NCBI GenBank assembly: GCA_030950965.1
Contig: JAUZQP010000182.1
Coordinates: 1 to 12,797 of the forward strand
DNA: 12,797 nucleotides
Direction: 5' to 3'
Source: Mariprofundaceae bacterium
GTDB taxonomy: Bacteria; Pseudomonadota; Zetaproteobacteria; Mariprofundales; Mariprofundaceae
This document shows, one piece after another, positions 8,279 to 12,797 of this stretch (position 1 is the first letter of the stretch; each line of letters begins with the position of its first letter). The translations under genes were made by a program, and so were the position numbers. Under the pieces are notes generated by a model. That model was not told the DNA's origin, searched no databases, and worked only from the letters and a program-made list of their open reading frames with translations.

Positions 8279-8439
8279 CCTGAATTATTCACCAATACTG
8301 TCGCGCCCTTGCTTGCCCCTTTGTCTGCAACAAACACCCTGCTAGTCGAGCGTATCCATTGGTACGCTACTCCCAGCAAGGCATCCGTTGCAAACAAAGG
8401 TTCTACGCAATCATCACGACGATTTATGAATAATTTAGG
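8279..8439 (+). mobile_element. 161-bp MITE, copy B (yqeY side of island), CTAG target duplication
   Basis: Same element as copy A, with the same length and orientation. The right terminal repeat has one changed base (AATTTAGG in place of AATTCAGG). The flanking duplication is CTAG on both sides (8275-8278 and 8440-8443), which shows this copy inserted on its own. It ends 37 bp beyond the stop of the TOPRIM gene and lies 64 nt upstream of yqeY. Confidence 0.9.
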
Positions 8440-8476
8440 CTAGAGCGAAGCGGAAGCCCCTCTCCATTTGAATATG

Positions 8477-9154
8477 TTATTTTTTTTCAAACATTCGAAT
8501 AAAGTCTTTAAAATCTGAAAGAGATAAGTGTGAGAAATCCCATATCCCTTTAGACATACTGGCTTCGTTACTACATTTTCTAGCGGCTTGTTTTTGTTCT
8601 TTGCGTGTACAACAATCGTACCTTTGATAAATGCTTACCCAGATTTTATCAAACTGCTTATCATCAATATTTTGCTCTTTTGTTGCTAAACAAATTTTCC
8701 ATGCTTCCAAACAATCAGCGTAAGTAGAATCTTTGGATTTTATGTTTTTTAATATAGTTTCTAGTTCTCCTTTACCGTTAAGATTAAGAATATGACATGA
8801 AATATCAACATCTAGACAACTACAAGCATACCATTTATTAGGCTGTTCAATGGTGATTGTTGAGCCTATTTCGCTTAATGCATCATTAATTAATTTTATT
8901 TTATCATCAATACTGTTATCGGCATCAAGCAATATGCCAACTTTATTTACACCATCCTTCTCAATTCTAATTTTTAACTCTTGAAGTTTATGTGTTAACT
9001 TTTTTAAAGATATTCCATCCAAACACTCGTAGTCATCAATGGAACAAATAGGTGTGGTTATGATGAGATCAATATTGTTTAAATACTTCTTAATTCCTTC
9101 GACAAAAAATTTATCGTTAAAACTTTCTACAATAAGTATATTATTACTCTCCAC
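8477..9154 (-). CDS. TOPRIM-domain protein (DUF3226/DUF4435-like), putative nuclease partner of the adjacent ATPase
   Basis: About 225 aa. The N-terminus gives a TOPRIM signature: NILIVESFNDKFFVEG (Glu10, Asp14), then VGILLDADNSIDD (Asp77, Asp79 as DxD) and GKGELETIL (Glu130, Glu132). TOPRIM proteins of this size paired with an ATPase are usually metal-dependent nucleases; AriB of PARIS is one. I infer a nuclease role but cannot assign the exact domain family by eye. I chose the GTG at 9154, with GAGGA 5 nt upstream and directly before VESNNILIVES. A longer ATG start at 9169 (MMRIF...) has no Shine-Dalgarno. Either way it overlaps the ATPase gene end at 9144, so the pair is translationally coupled. 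Codon use is AT-rich, unlike the flanking operon. The C-terminus (about 190-225) is Lys-rich and unrecognised. Confidence 0.72.
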   Translation of the reverse strand: MESNNILIVESFNDKFFVEGIKKYLNNIDLIITTPICSIDDYECLDGISLKKLTHKLQELKIRIEKDGVNKVGILLDADNSIDDKIKLINDALSEIGSTITIEQPNKWYACSCLDVDISCHILNLNGKGELETILKNIKSKDSTYADCLEAWKICLATKEQNIDDKQFDKIWVSIYQRYDCCTRKEQKQAARKCSNEASMSKGIWDFSHLSLSDFKDFIRMFEKK

Positions 9155-10202
9155 GAATATCCTCATCATGTGCTAAAGCGTATTGTAACTGATCATGATC
9201 TCTAGGGATTGCTTTAATCAGGTTGTTTTTTTTACTTCTAAATAATTCAAAGTATAGACCATTACCCTCCGAACCTCTGATCTGGTAGTTGTTAAATTCT
9301 TGAATGCACTCTTTTGAATGTGAAGTCACAAAAATCTGACAGTTAGCTTCCTTTGCCGTTTGAAATATAAGTTTCCAAAGCTTTTTATAATTAGAATAAT
9401 GAATACCATTTTCTATTTCATCAATAAATAGAATACCATTTTCACTTGCCCAAATTGCACAGAGAATAGCTATGTAGCGGTTTACTCCATCACCAAGAGA
9501 TGAAAGTAAAACTGGGCTTTCTCTATCTTTTTTCTGAACTTTTAATGTAACACCTCGCTCAGTTGCTCTTTGTTTAATAGCCAAAAGGCTCTCATCAAAA
9601 AGTTGTAAAGACCTATTGAGGTATTCTTCTTTGTTCAGGTCAACCAGTGATCCATAGAGAAGGGAAATACGACGTTCGTCTGTTTTTGATGATTTAATAT
9701 AATTTAAATTATTTAAATAATTTTCAAAACTCCTGCGGATTATAGGCCCCGCTCTATCGCTTAAAAACAAGTCTGTAGGAATTCTTCTTTCATCATCATT
9801 TACAGATATATTTAAATATAAGTCATATTGTTGTCCCGTATCATCGCTAAACAAGGTTTCTTTTGACTCATCGCTTGATCTTTCTTCAAATTTTATTTCA
9901 CATCTTCTAATATTTGATTCAAGTAACAAAAACTGTGAGTCATCATGCATAAAATCAAGCTCAATAAACCTTCGAGGTCTATTGTCTTCCTGTTGTCGCC
10001 GTTGAAGCATATTGCGAATCTGATATATTAAATCTTGAGCTTTTGTAGCTCCAGAAAGTAGTTCGATGGCTTCGAGAAATGAAGTTTTCCCTACATTATT
10101 CTTACCACCAATCAAATTAACATTACCAAATTTAGAAATGCTTAATTTTTTAAAACATTTAAAGTTCTCAATACTTATACTTCGTATGTGTTTGCTAGCC
10201 AC
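9144..10202 (-). CDS. AAA15/AAA21-type (ABC-like) ATPase of a two-gene putative defence module
   Basis: About 352 aa of RecF/OLD-like ATPase. It opens IRSISIENFKCFKKLSI, with Walker A GGKNNVGKTS (about 32-41), ABC signature LSSLGDGVNRY (233-243), Walker B ILFIDEIENGIH (257-268, Asp261/Glu262) and His-switch IFVTSHS (290-296). The 190 residues between Walker A and the signature have no long SMC coiled coil, as in the OLD, AriA and RloC-like groups. I use the GTG at 10202, with AGGAG 9 nt upstream. An ATG at 10271 would add 23 residues unlike the family, from inside an inverted repeat. The TOPRIM gene follows and overlaps. By analogy with AriA-AriB (PARIS), the ATPase would sense infection and release or activate the TOPRIM effector; this is inference. 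Confidence 0.8.
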   Translation of the reverse strand: MASKHIRSISIENFKCFKKLSISKFGNVNLIGGKNNVGKTSFLEAIELLSGATKAQDLIYQIRNMLQRRQQEDNRPRRFIELDFMHDDSQFLLLESNIRRCEIKFEERSSDESKETLFSDDTGQQYDLYLNISVNDDERRIPTDLFLSDRAGPIIRRSFENYLNNLNYIKSSKTDERRISLLYGSLVDLNKEEYLNRSLQLFDESLLAIKQRATERGVTLKVQKKDRESPVLLSSLGDGVNRYIAILCAIWASENGILFIDEIENGIHYSNYKKLWKLIFQTAKEANCQIFVTSHSKECIQEFNNYQIRGSEGNGLYFELFRSKKNNLIKAIPRDHDQLQYALAHDEDIRGE

Positions 10203-10211
10203 CCCCTTACT

Positions 10212-10216
10212 CTCCT
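10212..10216 (-). promoter_or_regulatory. Ribosome binding site deciding the GTG start of the ATPase
   Basis: Minus-strand AGGAG with 9 nt to the GTG at 10202. The alternative ATG at 10271 has no comparable site. It overlaps the edge of the tandem 10-bp repeat. Confidence 0.65.
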
Positions 10217-10234
10217 GTATATTACTGTATATTA
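10215..10234. repeat. Tandem 10-bp repeat upstream of the ATPase gene
   Basis: Two perfect adjoining copies of CTGTATATTA (10215-10224 and 10225-10234), one helical turn apart. They lie directly upstream of the ATPase ribosome binding site, where an operator or the -10 region would be expected. The minus strand gives two TAATAT hexamers, either of which could be a -10. Confidence 0.6.
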
Positions 10235-10305
10235 AGGTCGCGGAAAAATAAAATATCCATATCCGTCGCATAAATTGGATACTTAATATTTTCTGCGACC
10301 CTTAA
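10232..10305. repeat. Imperfect inverted repeat bounded by TTAA, upstream of the ATPase
   Basis: The left arm TTAAGGTCGCGGAAAAAT and the right arm (reverse complement TTAAGGGTCGCAGAAAATAT) pair with one bulge and few mismatches. The segment is 74 bp with TTAA at both ends; its right TTAA is also the left flank of MITE copy C. It could be a small palindromic element, or an operator/leader structure of the defence pair. I see no match to it elsewhere in the window. Confidence 0.6.
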
Positions 10306-10466
10306 CCTGAATTATTCACAAATACTGTCGCGCTCTTGCTTGCCCCTTTATCCGCAACGAATACCTTGTCAGTCGAGCGTATCCATTGGTACGCTACTCC
10401 CGACAAGTCATCCATTGCAAACAAAGGTTCTACACAATCATCACGACGATTTATGAATAATTCAGG
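10306..10466 (+). mobile_element. 161-bp MITE, copy C (rpsU side of island)
   Basis: Third copy, same length and orientation and the most diverged (about 15 differences from A). The 13-bp terminal repeats are perfect. The flanks are TTAA (10302-10305) and CTAA (10467-10470), which match at three of four bases. Either one duplication has mutated or a rearrangement joined different flanks. In the central hairpin the changes occur on both arms and keep the pairing. Confidence 0.88.
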
Positions 10467-10541
10467 CTAAGCGTATTAGCGAACAATAACGCTTTTACTT
10501 CTTTTCGCTATGTTAGGGTATTTGAAGATATACTTAACGCA

Positions 10542-10567
10542 AATGCCGAGCGCAAAGGCCCGGCATT
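10542..10567 (-). terminator. Possible rpsU terminator hairpin
   Basis: AATGCCG at 10542-10548 pairs with CGGCATT at 10561-10567, with two further inner G-C pairs around a GCAAAG loop. On the minus strand the stem is followed by UUGCGUU, a poor U-run. The position, about 60 nt past the rpsU stop, suits a terminator, but it is weak by the usual criteria. Confidence 0.4.
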
Positions 10568-10589
10568 CAATCGCAATAACGATGGGGAT

Positions 10590-10615
10590 GGTGCTAGCAT
10601 CTACATGCTAGCACC
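10590..10615. terminator. Perfect 11-bp hairpin directly after rpsU
   Basis: GGTGCTAGCAT at 10590-10600, loop CTAC, then the exact complement at 10605-10615, beginning 11 nt past the rpsU stop. The stem is strong but has no U-run on the minus strand. It may be an attenuator, an RNA-processing site or a 3'-end protecting structure rather than an intrinsic terminator. Processing between rpsU and dnaG is known for the E. coli operon. Confidence 0.5.
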
Positions 10616-10626
10616 CACGAGCACTT

Positions 10627-10842
10627 TTAGTATTCGCGATTTTCCCGCATTCTGACGCGACGAAGGCGTTTCATCAGACGCTTGCGCGCTGCTGCTTCCT
10701 TACGTTTTCTTGCAATAGAAGGTTTTTCATACGCTTCACGACGGCGGCACTCGGTGATAACACCGGCACGCTCTACCTGTTTGCGAAAACGTTTGATTGC
10801 CATTTCTACGGGTTCTTCAATACCCACTTTAATTCCTGGCAT
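10627..10842 (-). CDS. rpsU: 30S ribosomal protein S21
   Basis: Small basic protein of the 30S subunit needed for efficient initiation. It is 71 aa, the standard size: MPGIKVGIEEPVEMAIKRF, a central RKQVERAG, and an Arg/Lys-rich tail ending RVRMRENREY. The frame stays open upstream to 11061, but the start is decided by an unusually strong Shine-Dalgarno, AAGGAGGTGA, 8 nt before the ATG at 10842. An ATG at 10851 lies too close to it. rpsU normally heads rpsU-yqeY-dnaG-rpoD; here it lies 2.4 kb upstream of yqeY, with the AT-rich ATPase/TOPRIM island between. murJ is divergent on the other side. Confidence 0.97.
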   Translation of the reverse strand: MPGIKVGIEEPVEMAIKRFRKQVERAGVITECRRREAYEKPSIARKRKEAAARKRLMKRLRRVRMRENREY

Positions 10843-10845
10843 AGT

Positions 10846-10860
10846 AAACATCACCTCCTT
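10846..10860 (-). promoter_or_regulatory. Near-complete anti-16S Shine-Dalgarno of rpsU
   Basis: The minus strand carries AAGGAGGTGA, complementary to the 16S rRNA 3' tail over about ten bases. The 8-nt spacing to ATG 10842 excludes the longer frame. Confidence 0.8.
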
Positions 10861-10909
10861 CGTCGCTGGACACTTGATTCCCTGCATTACCATAGCATCA
10901 TCCGCCATG

Positions 10910-10915
10910 ATTATA
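10910..10915 (-). promoter_or_regulatory. Candidate -10 box for rpsU
   Basis: A perfect TATAAT on the minus strand, in a position giving a leader of about 60 nt to rpsU. The hexamer 17 bp further upstream (TGGTCG) is a poor -35, and no TGn extension is present, so this is a candidate only. Confidence 0.5.
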
Positions 10916-10960
10916 ACGGACATGGTGCATATCGACCATGCAAAAGGGTCGCGCAACATA

Positions 10961-12502
10961 ATGTTTCCATCGAAAAAGTCAAGCTCTGCGTTGTTGCGTG
11001 CCTTAGCAAAAGTTGCCAGTTGGACGATGCTTTCGCGCATCCTTGGTTTTGTTCGGGACATTCTATTAGCCCGTTTGTTGGGGGCTGGTCCGTTGGCGGA
11101 CGCTTTTTTTGTAGCGTTAAAACTGCCTAACTTTTTCCGTCGCTTATTCGCCGAAGGTACGTTAACTGTAGCCTTGGTTCCTGTGCTGGCAGAAGAAAGA
11201 AAAAAAAGCGAAGCCGATGCCCATGCCTACCTTAATGCCTTGGCAGGCTTATTGTTGCTGGCTTTACTGCTGTTCACGCTCGCTGGCATGATCTTCATGC
11301 CGTGGCTATTGCTATTGTTTGCGCCAGGCTTTCATGGCGAAGCAGACCGCTGGCAAGCGTCGCTCCATTTAGCGCGATGGATGTTCCCCTATTTAGCTTG
11401 TATTTCGCTGGCTGCTATGTCGTGGGCGGTGTTGAACAGCTACCGTAAATTCTCGGTCGCGGCAGCCAGCCCCGCCTTGCTTAACATCGCCTTGATTTTC
11501 GCCGCTATCGTACTGGCTCCGCAGATGGACAACCCTGCTGAGGCATTGGCAATCGGCGTAATACTCGGCGGCGTATTACAATTGGCGATTCAATTTCCCG
11601 CCTTAAAACGCATCGGCTGGATTCCGTCCCCTACTTGGCGGCCGCGCTCGCCTGCTATTTGGCAGACCCTACTGCTGTTTGGCCCTGCTGTGTTATCCAT
11701 TGCCGCTGTGCAAATTAACATCTTGGTCGGCACCATTCTCGCCACCCTGCAACCTGTTGGTGCGGTGTCCTATTTGTATTACGCCGACCGTTTGGTACAA
11801 CTACCATTGGGCGTATTCGGTATTGCTATGGGAACCGCTTTATTGCCTGCGTTATCCGACCACATGGCAAATCGTCGTTTTTCTGAAGCACGGCGCGAAC
11901 TGGGGCAGGGTTTAGCATGGCTAACATGGATTATTTTACCTGCCGTGGTTGGTTTATTGTTACTCGCAGAACCCATCGTGCGCACGCTATTTGAACACGG
12001 GCTATTCACCGCTAACGATGCCCACGCCACAGCCATGACCCTGCAAGCTTACACCGTAGGTTTGATGGCGTTTTGTTGGGCGCGGGTGTTATCCACGGCC
12101 TGCTATGCCGAAAAAGATGCCAAAGCCCCCATGCGTTATGCCATAGTCAGCATGATCGCCAACATCGTCCTTGCCCTTTTGCTGATGGAGCCACTGGGTT
12201 ATGTCGGTTTGGCTCTGGCGACATCATTGGCATCATGGTTGAACGTAGTGTTGCTATGGCGGCGTTTTACCTGTACGCAGCAGTGCGGTATTTTTGATCG
12301 CGACAATATAGCTCACATCCTGCGCGCTTTCCTTGCCAGCCTTGGCATGGCTGCATTTTTACTTGCCCTGTATCAATGGTGGGCATTCCCTGAGCAACAA
12401 AAACTATGGCAATGCCTATGGCTGAGCTGTGCTATCATCGGCGGTGGCGCAACCTTTTTCGCACTTTCTAAAATTTTGGCAATTGTACAAAAAAAATCGT
12501 AA
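10961..12502 (+). CDS. murJ: Lipid II flippase MurJ (MviN)
   Basis: MOP-superfamily exporter that moves lipid II across the inner membrane for peptidoglycan synthesis. From the ATG at 10961 (MFPSKKSSSALLRALAKV) it is 513 aa, against 511 in E. coli. About 14 membrane segments are visible through the chain. The N-terminal signature SRILGFVRD, GAGPLADAFFVALKLPNFFRRLFAEG-type block (quoted in part: ADAFFVALKLPNFFRR) keeps the key charges Arg26, Arg32, Asp47 and Arg60, aligned with E. coli Arg18, Arg24, Asp39 and Arg52. A longer frame begins at 10682 inside rpsU antisense and is rejected. An in-frame ATG at 10922 is possible but would add 13 residues. No strong Shine-Dalgarno precedes either. It is divergent from rpsU, with start codons 118 bp apart. 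Confidence 0.95.
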   Translation: MFPSKKSSSALLRALAKVASWTMLSRILGFVRDILLARLLGAGPLADAFFVALKLPNFFRRLFAEGTLTVALVPVLAEERKKSEADAHAYLNALAGLLLLALLLFTLAGMIFMPWLLLLFAPGFHGEADRWQASLHLARWMFPYLACISLAAMSWAVLNSYRKFSVAAASPALLNIALIFAAIVLAPQMDNPAEALAIGVILGGVLQLAIQFPALKRIGWIPSPTWRPRSPAIWQTLLLFGPAVLSIAAVQINILVGTILATLQPVGAVSYLYYADRLVQLPLGVFGIAMGTALLPALSDHMANRRFSEARRELGQGLAWLTWIILPAVVGLLLLAEPIVRTLFEHGLFTANDAHATAMTLQAYTVGLMAFCWARVLSTACYAEKDAKAPMRYAIVSMIANIVLALLLMEPLGYVGLALATSLASWLNVVLLWRRFTCTQQCGIFDRDNIAHILRAFLASLGMAAFLLALYQWWAFPEQQKLWQCLWLSCAIIGGGATFFALSKILAIVQKKS

Positions 12503-12700
12503 CCGTTCAGCTACTCCTCTTATTCCCCTTCAGCAACCATGAAAAGTAGCCTCTACGCTCGACAGTATTGGCGAATCATTGCCTTCCTGTTTTAAAAGGA
12601 AGGCCGGAATTGTGCAAGAGATGAGGGCATATTTCACCAATATTTATTTGATCACGATGGCACATAAGGTAACTCGCAAGAAATAACCCACCAAACTAGC
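12503..12700. other. Non-coding stretch after murJ
   Basis: No convincing gene. Two tiny frames (12539-12595, 18 codons; one starting GTG near 12612, about 24 codons) have no recognisable product. The only structure is the hairpin at 12581-12604. Confidence 0.5.
12581..12604 (+). terminator. Possible murJ terminator hairpin
   Basis: GCCTTCCT at 12581-12588 and AGGAAGGC at 12597-12604 form a perfect 8-bp stem with loop GTTTTAAA, about 80 nt past the murJ stop. The downstream sequence is not U-rich, so the call is tentative. Confidence 0.4.
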
Positions 12701-12701
12701 T

Positions 12702-12791
12702 TGTCTTTTTGCCCAGCATCGGCGTTGCAAAAAAGCTTACATAGCAAGCTATGCTTTGCTTTTTGCGCCTTGATGCGGAACAAAAATCCTG
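12702..12791. repeat. Long imperfect palindrome at the window end
   Basis: The centre is CATAGC-AA-GCTATG (12740-12753). The arms continue outwards: GGCG(TT)GCAAAAAAGC on the left against GCTTTTTGCGCC on the right, then GCATC (12716-12720) with GATGC (12772-12776), and further partial pairing of CTTTTTG with CAAAAAT. The core hairpin spans 12716-12776. It resembles a REP or other small palindromic element and may continue past the window. Confidence 0.6.
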
Positions 12792-12797
12792 CGCGAT

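Noticed and set aside
10215..10234. LexA/SOS box
   Set aside because: The half-sites are direct and not inverted; the CTGT-N8-ACAG pattern is absent.
10682..10960. N-terminal extension of murJ
   Set aside because: It runs antisense through rpsU, and MurJ length and homology begin at about 10961.
10843..11061. N-terminal extension of rpsU
   Set aside because: S21 begins MPGIKV, with a near-perfect Shine-Dalgarno 8 nt upstream; the extension overlaps the murJ start.
12539..12595. 18-codon frame after murJ
   Set aside because: Too short, no Shine-Dalgarno, and it overlaps the hairpin.

Overview
The window looks like a proteobacterial chromosome, probably gamma, zeta or a related lineage, but the genus cannot be fixed from sequence alone. 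The support is E. coli-sized MreB (347 aa), DnaG (583 aa) and MurJ (513 aa), a 654-aa primary sigma factor with an acidic non-conserved insert, and the mreB-mreC-mreD-mrdA gene order. The backbone is about half G+C. One block, about 8445-10300, is clearly AT-rich.

Layout, left to right. 1-3727 (minus strand) is the cell-shape cluster, read mreB > mreC > mreD > mrdA, with mrdA cut by the window edge. mreC/mreD and mreD/mrdA both overlap as ATGA, so they are probably translationally coupled. 3728-4057 is non-coding and holds a 74-bp palindromic repeat and a 161-bp MITE. 4058-8214 (minus) is yqeY > dnaG > rpoD, most of the classic macromolecular-synthesis operon, with dnaG/rpoD also overlapping as ATGA. 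8279-10466 is an accessory island: two same-orientation copies of the 161-bp MITE bracket an AT-rich two-gene cassette, an AAA15/ABC-type ATPase followed by a small TOPRIM-domain protein. 10627-10842 (minus) is rpsU, normally the first gene of the same operon and here split from yqeY by the island. 10961-12502 (plus) is murJ, divergent from rpsU. 12503-12797 has no convincing gene and ends in a long imperfect palindrome.

The backbone genes are core growth functions: translation (S21), replication priming (DnaG), transcription (RpoD), peptidoglycan precursor flipping (MurJ) and lateral-wall synthesis (MreBCD, PBP2). The island is the accessory part. An ATPase gene overlapping a TOPRIM gene, with foreign base composition and MITEs on each side, resembles two-gene anti-phage modules of the PARIS/OLD type, and I read it as a candidate defence system.

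Two short repeat families are defined here from the sequence. The first is a 161-bp MITE, three copies, with CCTGAATTATTCA ends, 4-bp YTAR target duplications and a covarying internal stem. The second is a 74-bp palindromic repeat, two copies, one on each side of mreB; one of these copies sits inside a 33-bp direct repeat with an exact 100-bp period.
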